A DNA stretch of 64,000 nucleotides from Atriophallophorus winterbourni (lineage: Eukaryota > Platyhelminthes > Trematoda > Plagiorchiida > Microphallidae), in the NCBI GenBank assembly GCA_013407085.1, contig JACCGJ010010799.1:62001-126000 (forward strand). Reading direction: 5' to 3'. The notes under the pieces were generated by a model. It had not been told where the DNA came from. It did not search any database and saw only the letters and a program-made list of their open reading frames with translations. This document shows positions 1-12,228 of this stretch, piece by piece. The first letter of the stretch is position 1. Each line of letters opens with the position of its first letter. The position numbers and the translations under genes were made by a program.

Positions 1-283
1 GAATATGTTCTATTTCCCTTATCGACGAGTCACAAGAGACCTTATTCTACATTACAAAATATTCCAAACCTCAAATCATCCCCAACATGATTTATTCACG
101 CTCATGGATATGAGAAATTATCGAACCTCTGAATATGTGCTGGTGGTACACTATTTCGGCATGAACTTTAAAAGGTGTTTTTATTCTGTCCAAGTCGGTT
201 TAACTTGGAACAGTCTACCTTCTACCGTTGCTCACTCCACTAGCGTGCATGACTTAAAAACGAAATTAGACGATTTTTATTGA
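1..283 (+). mobile_element. CR1-like LINE, 3' end of ORF2 (partial, cut by window edge)
   Basis: The open frame from the window edge to the TGA/TAA region at 283 encodes the C-terminal tail of a CR1-like LINE polyprotein. It shows the YRRVTRDLILHYKIF block followed about 50 residues later by TWNSLPSTVAHS and a short charged end. The same two blocks (RRLRGDLIETFKIF; VCFLWNSLP) occur at the C-termini of the two long LINEs at 2.0-6.2 and 7.7-12.2 kb. The reverse transcriptase itself lies outside the window. No stop interrupts the visible part. No AATAAA or tandem tail is visible just after it, so its 3' boundary is not fixed. Confidence 0.75.
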
Positions 284-1733
284 ATTTTTCGTTTCACAAA
301 AACTTATATACTGCTTTATCTAATTCGTAATCTTGTTTTATACACTTACATTTTTTACCATACCATGGTTATTTCTAAGCTTGTTGCTTTTCAGGCCATT
401 AAAAACCTTGAATTACCTTGGAGCGCAGCACAAATTGGAAACTCCAAAATAACATTACAGTATCGAGAAAAATAACAGTTTATATTTTAAGCGCCAGAGT
501 TCAATCGCAATACATATTGTATGTAAGATGGATTAATCCAGGTCTATCGAAGGCGACCAGCGATTGAACGTTTAAGGCGTTGTTCGCACTTGCTTAGAGG
601 ACTCCCTGTGTTACAATGATCACATCAAACCCTCCAGCGCAATCATCTGTCGATTGCATTTGAGTCGTCGATCCAAAGCTGATTATGTTCACTCACGAAT
701 CACTCAACACAAGAATAGTCCAACAGGTTAAACGCATTTATTAATCGTATTTATTATTCCAAGCAATATGGATAAATAACTGTTGTCAATGCTGCAAGTG
801 CTTACTATCCACGGTAGCATTGAAACCGAAGGAACAACTGCCGTGAAACATATTGACGAGGATTAAGTGGCATGTGTTGCTATGACAAAGATGATTACAA
901 CTTCGGACTGCCTAACAGCAATTCGAGACATTTGTTCATTTTTGGAATGTGAAGCCTATTCATAAAACCGCTCCGGTCCTAAAATCCTCTTAAAATACTA
1001 ATCATATATAAATTGTGGTTTCATTCGATAAACACAATGTCTCATCAACTTTTACGAGGTGGGTGGGTCTGATGGAAGTGCATGCAAAATAGGATAATTG
1101 CGTTTCAAAGAATTCTGGTTTAATTGCAATCACTGGAATCACAACCGACGTATCGAACGATGGTTAAATTTACATACTTTCAATTTTATATCGAATTGTG
1201 CCATCAGAATTATACGAATTTGGTCAGCATCGCATAACCTGCACATTATAAAACGAATATCATTATTTTAATCTTATTTACACAAGGAAAATATTTAGCA
1301 AATGTTTGCTAAAAGAACTAATTAACTCGTATCTATTTCTCACACATGCAGATTTTTTTATTAAAAGATTGTTTCCTCAACAAATTTCCATCCCGAGTTC
1401 ATTTAGTTTGTAAAATCGATGAAAGTTCACTAGAGGGACCAAAATATCGCCCGTTTTACAGGTTTCAATCAACGTTTCGGCTAAATTCTAAATTTAAGGG
1501 TTTGCAAAACTAATCATGTGTTCGTATCAAAATAAGTCAATTATGGACACGCATTATCGCAATGAATTACGAGATTTCGTATTATCGAAGAAGTAGTTCT
1601 CATTTATATACAACTCATCAGTACCACATAGCTTCAGATTTCAAATGGATGTGCTTCCTAATATGGATATCCTTTTGAAACAAGACGCAGCAAAGTACTG
1701 ATAAGTAGTATATAAATAACAAATACAATCTGC
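284..1733. other. AT-rich stretch with no recognisable gene
   Basis: No convincing open frame, RNA gene or repeat was recognised on either strand. Its first part may be the 3' untranslated tail of the LINE ending at 283. Confidence 0.5.
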
Positions 1734-1741
1734 GTGGATTT

Positions 1742-1760
1742 AGTTCAGTTCAGTTCAGTT
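1742..1760 (+). repeat. Short tandem repeat (AGTTC)n
   Basis: About four head-to-tail copies of a five-base unit (AGTTC), immediately before a moderately GC-rich segment (1760-2000) that precedes the LINE A tail. Confidence 0.6.
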
Positions 1761-2053
1761 TGCACAGGACAGTATGTGGCTAACAAGCCAATCGAGCGTC
1801 CAGAATTTCTTTCGGTGGAAAGCTGCAGAGAAGCACCCACCACTGCCAAAACGTATATTCTTTTTGTCTGTTTGAAATCTTCGCCGATCGCGAAGCCAAG
1901 AGATTATCCGGGTTGAAATTAGGAAGCACCGCGTTATAGCCGATGCTGGAAAAAGAAGAAGCAGTTTCTCTTCACCAGCACGGTGAGAGGTTAGCTGAAG
2001 TAGCATTGTGTATAATAAAAATTAAAAAAAACACAGAGAACTCTAGCCCTCAC

Positions 2054-2059
2054 TTTATT
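2054..2059 (-). terminator. AATAAA polyadenylation signal of LINE A
   Basis: Minus-strand AATAAA about 50 bases after the ORF2 stop codon, in a short 3' untranslated region. Confidence 0.5.
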
Positions 2060-2104
2060 TACGGGATAACGCTAAAAGATGAAAAACCTAAGCTTGTATA
2101 GCAA

Positions 2105-4918
2105 TTAAGGAGAGTATTCAGGAAACAACTTACCCCAGTTGCGGTCCAACCCCTGCTTAAAACTAGACACGGTACTGCAGGATATAAGTTCTTCTGGAAG
2201 AATGTTCAAGAAGTTAACAACCCTAAGGCTGAAAAAGTGTTTCCTGGAGTCTAGCCTACATCGTTTCTTAGCAATTTTAAGTGAGTGGCCCCGGGTGCCC
2301 AGCTCGGGACTTAAGGTAAAGAAGTCGTTCATTTGCACGCCACTCAAACCCTTAAAGATCTTAAAGGTTTCTATTAAGTCACCTCTTAAACGACGGCGCC
2401 TAAGGGAGAAAAGATCGAGAGACATTAGGCGCACAGCGTACGGTTTCCCTCGCTGACCTTCAAGCATGCGAGTTGCGAGGCGCTGTACACTTTCAAGTCG
2501 AAGGATGTCCTTTTTGTAGTGAGGACACCACGCCTGAACACAGTATTCAAGATGCGGCCGAACTAATGCCTTGTACAGTGGCAGGAATACATCGGGTCTT
2601 CTGCGCGATAGCACTGATTTCAGCCGAAAAAGTACCTTGCGTGCACGCTGAGCCGCAGCGGCACATTGGTCCTCCCATTTGAAGTCAGCCCTAACCAATA
2701 CACCCAAATTCTTAACACACTGTGTGGCGTTAACACTGAGGGAATTCCCCGCCACCTGGACCGAAATCTTATCAACCAGTGTTGACAAGAGTTGGCTCTT
2801 ATTTAGGTTCAGTGGGAGATCCCACTGGTATGACCAGTTTATGACCCGCTCAAGGTCGTGCATCAAGGTATCTTCATCCGTTGATCCGATGAATTTCACA
2901 TCATCCGCGAAAATGGAGCATGGGCACTTCAATTCAGAGGACAAGTCATCGATGAAAATCAGGAATAGAAGAGGGCCAAGTACCGAACCTTGGGGTACAC
3001 CACTGATCACGTCGGTTTGATTCGACAGCGTACATCCTACTCTCACTCAGAATGTCCTACCTGTAAGGAAGGCCTTTATCCAAGCAAGCAGACTACCACG
3101 TATGCCTTTGGCTGCAAGCTTAATCTCTAGAAGGCGGTGATTTACGGAATCGAAAGCCTTACTGAAGTCTAGGTAGAGGGCTTCGACAGGCTTCCCTTCA
3201 TCCATCCTTTTAGTGGCAGTATTGAGAAAGCTAAGGAGGTTAGTCAGACAGAATCTACCCTTAAGAAATCCATGCTGAGTTACACTCAACAGAGAATGCC
3301 GACAAAGATGCTGACAGATTTTATCACGCAGCAGTTTTTCCATTACTTTAGAGACGGTGCTGGTCAGGCTGACCGGTCTATAGTTACCAACAGTTGACCT
3401 GCAACCGCCTTTGTGTATTGGCACGACTATGGCTTCCCTTCCACTTACTGGGAACAACTCCTAGTTGCAGGCATGAATTAAAGAGCTGGCAAAACGGTTC
3501 GGCAAGCACTGAGGCAAGATTCTTAAGCATAATTGAGTAGATGCCGTCCGGTCCCTCAGATTTGTTGACCCGAACATGGATAAGTGCGTCAAACACCTCA
3601 GCCTCATTGAAGGACAACTCATCTAATACATGGACACCCGGTGTCAGGTTAAGCAGACCTGACGGTGCGTTTGAAGAATTATCCCGTTGTTGAACGCTAC
3701 TGAAAAACTCTGAGAAGGCAGTCGCCTTAGACAGGTCGGTATCGGCAACTTTTCCGTCCTCCAGTTTCAAATCCCCTATGTTTTCCCTAGTTTTTCCTTT
3801 TGACTGTGCGTAGCTATAAAACCTTTTCGGGTTGAATTAACACAGGCATTCCGAGCGGTTTTGTAGCGGGCCCAAGAACCAGAAGTAAGGGATAGCTTAT
3901 ATTGCCGCCATAGACGATCCTGTTTACGGGTAGACCTACGGACTCGAGGAGACCACCAGGGTGGCCTTCGATGCCTTCTCACACACTGCAGCGGAGCGTG
4001 CTTGTCTTGTAACTTGTTTAGATACTTAGAAATTTTATCTTAGTTTTTATTTACATTTGAATCGCTAGATAACTGAAGGGAAGATTTTGAAGTCTGCAAG
4101 AGTAAACCCCAGTCTACATGCCTAAAATTGCGTCTAGGACGAGAGAAAGGTTTGCGAAAACGCAATATCGCTTCGGAGCTTATCATTACGTGATCACTTT
4201 TGCCGAGCGGCGGTAGGTACTTTAAATGACTAATGGCTTCTAGCTGGGACGATAATACCAAGTCAAGAGTGAATGGAGTGCATCCATGGCGAAACCTTGT
4301 AGGATCATTGACGTGCTGGTGCAGCGCATGATTATGGAGCCATTCGAGAAAGGTGTCAGATTGCTGGGTGACTAGACCAGTGGGGACAGGCCAATCTGTG
4401 TCTGGGAGGTTGAAATCACCCAAGATAAGTACACTGTGAGCTGAGTGAAACAAACCGTCGAGTGTCTCAATAAGCTGTATAAACTCCTGTATGGATGCAC
4501 TGTGAGTGACGTAGACACAAGCAATTGCGAGCGATGACTTGTAGCAAGTCAGGATACTCGTAACAACTTGGACGTTTTCAATGGCTAGAGATATCCCTGT
4601 ACCCATGTTGTGCAAACCATACTCCAAGAGCAGTGCAACGCCACCGCCTCTCCTATCGCCCGGCCTATCGCATCTTATGACGAGATACTGTTCACTGATG
4701 TTTACCGGCACCTCATCAATCGCAGACAGCCAGGTCTCAGAAAGCGCAATAACCCTTGGGTGTAACTGAGCCACGCAGAGAGAAAGTTCAGCCCACTTAT
4801 TCCTGATGCTGCATACATTTGCATACAATACTTGGGCACTGGTTATTCGTGCTTCTGAAACTAGTCCTGTTTGGCCCTCGGTCGAAGCACCCGAGGGAGC
4901 TGCACGTTTTTGGCGTGC
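2105..4918 (-). pseudogene. LINE A ORF2: endonuclease-reverse transcriptase
   Basis: The frame opens after a TAA near 4920, with no ATG in frame before the endonuclease begins at LYANVCSIRNKW. Endonuclease motifs look intact: LSETWLS, GDFNLPDTDW, LDLVLS and GKSDHVMI. A TAA at 4040-4042 follows. The linker PPWWSPRVRRSTRKQ is in the same frame, then the frame shifts near 3835 and back near 3440. RT motif A is YLDFSKAFDSVNH, motif B SGVPQGSVLGPLLF and motif C FADDVKF. A TGA at 3047-3049 sits between GRTF and VRVG, where Arg is expected. The last 313 codons (3046-2105) are open and hold the thumb and the CR1-type tail. Five lesions make it non-functional as it stands, although the endonuclease catalytic residues are retained. 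Confidence 0.85.
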
Positions 4919-6180
4919 TACTTAGAGCAGGAGCATCAGTTTCGGCAGCCTCTTGCGTTAACGTAACGGACCGTTGCCTGACAATTGAGACCGCATCCAT
5001 AGAAGAGAAGCAACTACTGGAGTCATCGTCTCGGGTGCCATCGTCAATTGCGCTAAGACAATCAACGTCATCTGGGCCGGACAACAAGACTAGTGGCAAA
5101 GTGCTGTTCGGTATGCCCGTCTGTGACTGAATAGCGTTTTGCGCTGCATCCGGGTTAAGAATGACCGATGTTCTCATTGCTAAGTTTCTCCTATTGGAAT
5201 CAGAATCATTTTGCCGAATCCGGGACGGAGGGTTGTCGGGCTTCACCTGAAGTTTATCTAGCGTTGAGTTTGCGATATACTCAGCCCTAGCCAGGAATGC
5301 ATCCCGATCCGCCTGATAATTAAATTCAACCAGGATTGGTCGAGGGCAGTTACCCATCCTCCATCTTCCTACTCGGTGGATTCGCACTGTGGAAGTAGAA
5401 GGCTTCATATCCACCATTCGGAGAAGATCGTTTATACACCTACGATCAAGATCTCTGCGAGACTTAGATTCCTTAATATATGGTTCCGCTCGATTAAAAA
5501 CTAGTACATTTCTAGTTCTAGATTTCGGAGCAGAGGAATTGCTGTGCAGTGATTCGATTTGCTGACGCAAACCATTTAATTCCTGAATAATTTGCTCCAG
5601 CATAGGCGAACCGGCATCAATTGAAAGTTGCCGTTTTCGTGTACTAACCTTACTGGCCTTAGTACGCTTCTTGGAGGTGCCAGCTACATTGGCCACCTTG
5701 GGAGTGGCAGCTTGCCTGGGTGAACGGGTTACCTGGCTAACCTGTTCGACTTTCCCCTCGGCTGCAGCTAATCTAGATTTTTTATTCGCACGTTTTTTTC
5801 AAAGTTCTCCGTACATTGGCCTCCTTCGGAGGATGGTGTAACTGGTTAACTTTGTCAACTTCCGCCTTGACTGCAGTTGCCCCCGGGCTCAGGTTTGCGC
5901 TCAAAACAGATGCATAGGTTTGAGTTGGTACGACGTTAGACGTGCTAGGCGAAATTTCACTATTTTGAGGCTTTACAATAACAAAAGCAGCGTCACTGGC
6001 AGCCTTATGGCAGGAGCTGCAATACCACAATAACCAGCGGTACTTTGAATAAATCCCATAGTGAGATTTATGTATGCCAGAGCAGCTAGGGTGAGCCCAA
6101 CGCTTGCACGCTGTGCACTCAAAGCCCCTGGCCACTTTTTTGCAGCAATTGCCGTTGAGGCAAGCATTAACTGTACTCAT
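4797..6180 (-). pseudogene. LINE A ORF1: PHD-type zinc finger and RNA-binding chaperone-like protein
   Basis: The start ATG at 6180 opens a frame of 132 codons. It contains a PHD-like cluster: C7-x4-C12, C22-x2-C25, H30-x2-C33, C54-x2-C57. The frame ends just after a run of seven T (5793-5799, plus strand). One base fewer would join it to the 299-codon frame 5696-4797, so this is read as one broken ORF1. The second part begins with basic residues, has a leucine-rich predicted coiled coil (LEQIIQELNGLRQQIESL), then an RRM-like region (VLVFNRAEPYI ... VRIHRVGRW ... PILVEFNYQADRDAFLARA). Such ORF1 proteins coat LINE RNA. The C-terminal part is Ser/Thr-rich. Domain calls are by motif only. Confidence 0.75.
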
Positions 6181-6190
6181 CGTACGGCGA

Positions 6191-7405
6191 GAGATATAAG
6201 AAACGATAATGTACCAGCAAGATTATAGACTGATTTAATCACAAGCGTAATTATTCAGCACGAAATATAATAGACGATTTGCTTTTTATAAGGTCGTAAA
6301 ATAGTTAGTCTATATACAGTATTTCACAGAATAGCGAAAATGCGTAATAATTTTTAGCAGAGCGTGGAAAATACAACCAAGTTGAACGTACCGCGCAAAT
6401 TCGTTAGAGTAACATTTCTATGCAAATCATTTCAACGAACGCATTCAATAAAACCGGAATTGTATCATAAATCAGTCAAACAGTTTGAATAAGAAACATG
6501 ATGCAGTTGACAAATTATCACCTGACATCGCGATTTGTTCGTAATTTTGTTAAGAATGTTGTGTTGAATCGATTGTAAGATCGGAAAATTCATGTATGCG
6601 TATAATGCTAGATCAAAACAAATAGATCCCTCCAACAATATGTGATTGAAGCCCTTAGTGGTTTTCCGGTGTACAGGTGCTAACGATGTCCATTGGTCGA
6701 CTACTTGCGTAGTCCGCGTGCACGAACGTTAATCCTTTTAAGCTGAATCGTGCATAGTAACCAAATCAAGTTGTTGGTTAGTTGAAAACAATGTTTACTG
6801 GTCAGGGAGCCTGCTCGCTTTAGCCACGTCTGAATTAGGCGTTGTGCGAAGTAATTCTCATCCGCTGCAGAACCAGACGCCAGAATGTGAAGAAATCCGT
6901 CTCATCTACCTTGATCACTGACTTTTCTCCATTTTTCGTTATTTCGGCTACCTAAGCATGAAGTCTTACCCTGTAAGATCGCATGCACCATCTAATTACT
7001 TACACATTATCAAGATCCACGTTATAACCTGTGTCCAGAACGTGTTCAGTAAGGCAGTATGCCATATCAGTGATTGATAATCACTGGAAATGCAAGGTTG
7101 TTTCACGATTTGGTTTATGTGTTCGTTGATACTAGTGAAAGTTCTCCAGGAATTTGTTTAATGTAAACACCCGGACGACCATTACTTATAAAATTGTATA
7201 TACATAAATGTGTATTAAAATTGAGTCGCATCAATAAAAACCTCAGCGTTTGCCTAATTAAAATGATACTTAATGCATGCGTTGTTCAATAATTGACCTC
7301 ATCTTTTGGCGTTGCACTTGACATACGATAGAGAGACTATAAATTTACAAATTTCTATTCCTTGCAAACCACTGTGGGATCAGTTTAGTACGAACCTCTT
7401 GTTAA
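6191..7405. other. No gene recognised between LINE A and the next repeat
   Basis: The part nearest 6190 may be the 5' untranslated leader of LINE A. Otherwise the stretch is AT-rich with no supported feature. Confidence 0.4.
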
Positions 7406-7514
7406 GTCACATGCGCATAATCCCGTGAAAATGGGGTTTAAACCCATGATTATGAACGAAACCCCGATTAAGTAATATTTTATTGCATGTCGCAACTGAC
7501 GAACCCTTTATTAG

Positions 7515-7690
7515 TAAGCAGACGATGACGAAATCGGGTTCTTGATTAAGATTGTCATGATAACATGAATATCTGTCACTGAGAGAACGGTTCGCGAACC
7601 TGTTGTCAGTCTCCTCATCAGCATTCGAATTAATAAATGACAGCGAAATTTTAGTTCGACCGAAAAGAGCAGTATCAGCGTGTACCAAGT
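7515..7690 (-). repeat. Dispersed repeat, protein-like on the minus strand
   Basis: The segment resembles 59438-59530 and, in its right part, 61275-61362. On the minus strand it reads NRFANRSLSDRYSCYHDNLN here and ERFAKRSLSGGHSHYHDNQN at the 59.4-kb copy. The shared right part reads LVHADTALFGRTKISL here and LVGIAVFCRTKITL at 61.3 kb. The amino-acid match suggests a decayed coding repeat of unknown identity. Confidence 0.5.
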
Positions 7691-7725
7691 TTGATTTTTA
7701 GATTTAAATATGTATTAAAGTAAGT

Positions 7726-7747
7726 GATTCAAGATTCAAGATTTATT
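7726..7747 (-). terminator. AATAAA plus heptamer tandem tail of LINE B
   Basis: Minus strand: AATAAA at 7747-7742, followed directly by two copies of TCTTGAA. A related heptamer array (GAATCTA) ends the sister copy at 28566-28586. Confidence 0.6.
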
Positions 7748-7933
7748 GTTAAAAAAGCAAATTGCTGTACAGTACCATAGGATATACGTATAAAAAATTA
7801 AAAAAATCGTTACTTGTATGATCATATCCGTGTTTTTCATAGGTGGAGCAAAAATAATCCTCAATGGCGACACAGACTGACGGAAAAGAATCTCTGGATG
7901 GACGGTAGTTCCGTGCGTTAAAAAATATAGACA

Positions 7934-10740
7934 TCAATATGTGGGGGCCAACGCAGTAGTTCTCAACATAAGGTTTCGTAACCTTTGTTTAAAGATGTGC
8001 TCGTTCTCTGAGGTAACAATATCTGTCGGCAAGCTATTCCACAAGAAGCATACACGAACAGCGAAGAAGTGACGACGACAATTCAATCATGAGTGTGGGA
8101 TTTGAAGGGCCAAAGGGTGGCTGCGTGTGGGGACAACCGAACCAAACTTGAAGAGGTGTTTGATAGGGTGGGATTTCGCGTAGATGATTCGATATGTCAG
8201 AGTGAGGTCGTGTAGGATACGCCTGCGCTCGAGGGTGCACAGTCCATGTCTGGTCAGTCGCTGCTCAAAGGGTAAACTATTCAATCCGGTAACCATTTTG
8301 GTTGCCTTGTGATAAATTCGTTCGAGGAGCGAGATGTTTTTTCCATCCATGGCGTCCAAGCTTGTACAGCGTAGTCAACGACAGGATGTATGTAAATGTT
8401 TAGTGATTTCGCGAGTGAGTGTGGTGGGAAACGTCCGAAAATGCGTTTCAATAAACCTAGCAAGCTGCACGCACACTTGTAGACAGCTTCGCACTGTAGG
8501 CTGTTCTTCAAAGTGCCAGACACCAAGATTCCGAGATCTTTTTGTGATGTACTCCATTCAAGCGGGTGGCTGCCAAGTGTGTAGGTAAATGGAAAGGGTT
8601 TTCCGACTTGCAACATTTTGCACTCGCGGAAATTAAATGGCAGTTTGTTTTGGATTGATCACTGGTGCAGCTTATTCAAATCTCCTTGCAGAACTTGACA
8701 GTCCTCGATAGAGTTGACCTTCGTCCAGATTTTTACATCATCTGCGAATAAAACAAGCTTACATGCTAGTAAGTTCGGTAGATCGTTTATAAATATGAGA
8801 AACAGTATCGGACCGAGAACCGAACCCTGAGGGACTCCGCTCGTGGCTTCAATTGTTCGAGAAGTTTCACCATCTATTCTGACTTTTACTTTGCGTCCAG
8901 ACAGGTAACTTGTGAACCATGTTAGTAGGTTTTCGATGACGCCAACATTCTGCAGCTTCTGAAGCAGTAAGGAGTGATTCACTCTGTCGAATGCTTTAGA
9001 TATATCTAAGTAACTGACATGGACGGAACCCCCTTGGTCTAGTGCTTGCGTCCAGTCATTTAGAGTCGTGAGCAAGTTAGACAGGCATGAATATGTTTTC
9101 CTAAATCCGTGTTGTGTGAAAGTTTTTAGTTGATGGTTCTGGAGATGTTCAACAAGTCGTTCACACACCAGGCGTTGCAAAATTTTAGAAACCGCTGAAA
9201 GAAGCGTCATGATGCGGTAATTCGCCGGATCAGAACGACTGCCCCCTTTGTAGATTGGTATGATAACACTGGTTTTCCATTGAGTTGGTACGGTTCCCGA
9301 AGTCAATGAGTGCCTGAATTGACCACTTAGCTCGCATGACTTCAGAACAGCGGGTGTTATTCCATCCTCTCCTGGTGATTTGCGAACGTTCAGTCCGCGT
9401 AAATGATTTCGCACAACCATAGGATTTACCTCGATGTTGCTAAGGCATTCGACTTGTAGTGGGTGCGGCAAAGACGTCAGCGTTGACACGTTCTTTGGAC
9501 AAAATACTTGCGCATAAAATGATATTAGGGCATCAGCTGTATCCTTGACATTATCAGTCAGTCCGTTCTCTGTCTGGATAGGAAATACACCTGGTTTAAC
9601 CTTGGTCGCGGTGTTTACGATGGTGTACAGCAACTTAGGATGTCGTTCCATCTGGTCGATCAGCTTCCAATGGTGATATTGCTTGTCTTCTCGAATTAGG
9701 GACGTCACCTTGTTACGAAAACTACGAAAGTGTTCCCAAGATGCGTCTGTTCGTATTATTTTGTGTGCAGCCCATGCGGAATTTCGCATGGCTATCCACT
9801 TCCGAGTGCGGCTTCGGAGTTTGAAGCAAAATGTTCTTGATTTCCCTTTTGGGAACACAGGTAGAATTGTCGTCTAGTTTTGTACCGATATAACTTAACA
9901 GACTAGAACAATGAGTATCTGCATTCGTAAGATCGAGATGTTTTTCCTCCATTATCGTAATGGCACCGCGAAGGCCGAAGTAATCGACTCTCCTGAGGAA
10001 CTTAACGTCACCCGACGCCCTTCTGGCGTTGCACACGATTTCGAAGGACAACACAAGATGGTAACTTAGCCCCAAAGGACTATGATACTGCACTGACTCC
10101 ACTGCTGTTGCTTCGGAGGTTGAAACCAGATCTAGAATTGATGATTCATTGAGGCCCCTTTTTCGAGTGAATGAATGGACATGGTTGTATAGGGGAGTGA
10201 AAGTGATAATCTCGCGGAATTTTTACTCAAGGGATTGTTGAGTATGCACACTTTTGGTGTAGAGATGTGGGAGTTTATAATCACCCATTAATAACAATTG
10301 GCATCCTCTAAGATTTCCGGCGTTGCGCATCATTTGTAACAACGTTTCATTGTGGGCATCGAAAGAATTGGTCGAGCGTTAGATCACACCATGTATACAG
10401 TTCTCTTCCGTTTCCAAGCGAAGGCTACAGCACATGGTGTCCTCTAGCTCAAACCTTGTGTCAGGTACAGCTGTGCATTGAAGACGTTCGTTATAATACA
10501 AAGCAACTCCATCACCTGATCTTGAACGGTTCCGTCAAAGTAGGATCATGTTGGGAAGTGCCAGCTCGCAATCGTTCACCTGATCGTAAAACCATGTTTC
10601 GGTAACAGCGATGATATCAGCAGAAAACTGAGCGTTAAAGTGGGATAATTCGGCGATTTTGTTCCGCAAGCACTGTGCATTTGTGTATAGGCATTTAACA
10701 GTGGTTTTCGTGTGTAACGAGCCTATGCGGATGATGTTTG
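7934..10740 (-). pseudogene. LINE B ORF2: endonuclease-reverse transcriptase
   Basis: Endonuclease motifs run from CLYTNAQCLRNKIAELSH and VTETWF through GDGVALYY, LLLMGDYKLP and LDLVSTS to SPLGLSYHLVL. The catalytic GDFN is GDYK and the SDH is SYH, so the nuclease is dead. A frameshift near 9850 leads into a 399-codon RT frame (9858-8659) with motifs YLDISKAFDRVNH, SGVPQGSVLGPILF and FADDVKIW, all intact. The TGA at 8659-8661 falls where Trp is expected (LHQ-W-SIQNKLPFNF). After a one-base change in the T6 run at 8337-8342, the tail ERRRILHDLTLTYRIIY, a TGA at 8087-8089 and VCFLWNSLP lead to the true stop at 7934-7936. Confidence 0.85.
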
Positions 10741-10947
10741 TATGTCCGACCCCCTGAGAGCCGGATCATGATGTACTCGGTCCGACTTGGTTTGAGCCGG
10801 ACCCACTACGTTTTTTGATGTATTGATTGCTTCCGTTTAGGTGTGAACGCTGCCGTCTACCGCCCCCAGCCGCGAGTGTGTCTCACTCATTGGTTTGGAT
10901 GGGCTGAGTCTAACATCCTTGGGTAGTGTTCGTTTCTTTTTTATCCA

Positions 10948-12228
10948 TTACGACCTTACTATTTCAGCCATAGCTCTGGTCAAGTACGCAATCTTCAGAG
11001 GTTTCGGTCCATCCGCCTTGTATTTTGGCCAAAAAGGAACTCGAAAAGTGTCCACAACAACGGCATTAGAAATATCGAGAGAGCACGCAATGTAGCGCCA
11101 TTGTTTGACGTCGTGCTTTACCGTTTCCTGATTCGATGCTCTAGAAGTATTTTCTGGTACACCAAGTAGAACTATACTTCGCGATACCGTTTGTTCCCTG
11201 TCGCTCAAGCTGCCCTTCCTTTCCCAACATGGTACATCGGGATATATACGGCAGTTTGAGTCGGAATCTGACTTGACTAGGTATGCATTCAGCAATACGT
11301 TTTCGACATCAGCCTCGCATTTTAGTGTTACATTGAGCAAGCGAGGTTGACCAATATGAGGTGAAGATGGGTGGCGGGTTAGACGAGTCACCTTTTCTGC
11401 GTTTACATGTTTAATTTTCATTAGGTGACAAAGTTCAGACCATTTATCGACATCATGTTTCTGTTTGCTATCAAACAGGCTTTCTTGGGACTCGCTGACA
11501 TTCGTAGATATCACGTTCAGCGTGTATGCGGTGTTCTTTTTTCGTATCGGAAAGTCAGGCGTTTTAGAATTAAGAACATTTGTGGCTTGACTTTGTGAGT
11601 CGGGTACAGCAGTTTTGGAGTGTACAGCTGAAGTCGACCGTAACAGCATATCTCTGTAAGAATTTCCTACTTCTGTGGTCGTTTTAGCTGATTATAAAAC
11701 GGGAATAACCCTGCATTTTTGTTTTTTTGGCACACGAATAGTCTTAGTCTTAGATTCCTTCAATGGTGGTTCCGAAATCGATGCATCGATATGATGGTTT
11801 ACATCAGTGATCACTTGCTTATTCACTTGATTTACCAACATTTCTTCCACACGTCAAAGGCCCAACTCCAAACCAGCCATTCTATTTTCTAATTTTGTTT
11901 CAAAAGTATCGGCTTTGTGCAAAGATGTAGCTCTGCAACTAACACAGATATAGCATGCACCTGGAACCATTTCATTATTTAATAATGCTATCGAGTCAGG
12001 GGCTAAAGTACGATCGCATTTACCATGGATTTTACCCATACACAGAAAACACGTTATTACTTTACGTGCCATGGGACTCACCGGTTGTTGACATGCTTTG
12101 CACGTTACTTCGGGACAATTCTGCGTGTCGAGATTCGTCCTATCAGCTGGGCCGGCCGTGACCATTGTTGCGTTCGCCGGATCCAGGCCCTTGGCAATGA
12201 GGTCAAGTTGGTCCGATGTCGCTGTCAC
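10948..12228 (-). pseudogene. LINE B ORF1: PHD-like finger and two RRM-like modules
   Basis: A single reading frame of 427 codons is interrupted only by TGA at 11854-11856 and TAA at 11692-11694. Near the start is a PHD-like cluster: C43-x2-C46, C60-x2-C63, H68-x2-C71, C95-x2-C98. Downstream, two similar RNA-binding-like modules follow each other. The first is WSELCHLMKIKHVNAEKV ... RLLNVTLKCEADVENVLL ... RIYPDVPCWER. The second is RSIVLLGVPENTSRAS ... VVVDTFRVPF ... PKPLKIAYLTRAMAEI. This is the ORF1 architecture of CR1-like LINEs whose product binds LINE RNA. The copy at 30 kb carries the same two modules. Module assignment is by pattern, not by a profile search. Confidence 0.7.

Larger units (their letters stand above)
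2010..6190 (-). mobile_element. CR1-like non-LTR retrotransposon, copy A (two ORFs, decayed)
   Basis: Reading on the minus strand, ORF1 (zinc finger, coiled coil, RRM-like domain) is followed by ORF2 (endonuclease, reverse transcriptase, CR1-type C-terminal block), then a short 3' region with AATAAA at 2054-2059. Order and motifs are those of the CR1/Jockey group: an APE-type endonuclease and an RT with GVPQGSVLGP and FADD. The copy is close to full length but carries at least three single-base frameshifts (about 5796, 3835, 3440) and two in-frame stops (4040-4042, 3047-3049). ORF1 and ORF2 overlap by about 31 bases or more. The 5' end just above 6180 is not defined by any visible target-site duplication. 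Confidence 0.85.

Noticed and set aside
2139..3020. Plus-strand open frames overlapping LINE A
   Set aside because: They lie antisense to the reverse transcriptase and tail of LINE A and have no motif of their own.
7545..7625. CTGATGAGG with downstream GAACC on the minus strand as another hammerhead
   Set aside because: Helix I and helix II cannot be formed with the same spacing as in the other copies; the sequence belongs to a different dispersed repeat.
9683..9877. Plus-strand frame over the LINE B pre-RT region
   Set aside because: Antisense shadow of the 399-codon RT frame.
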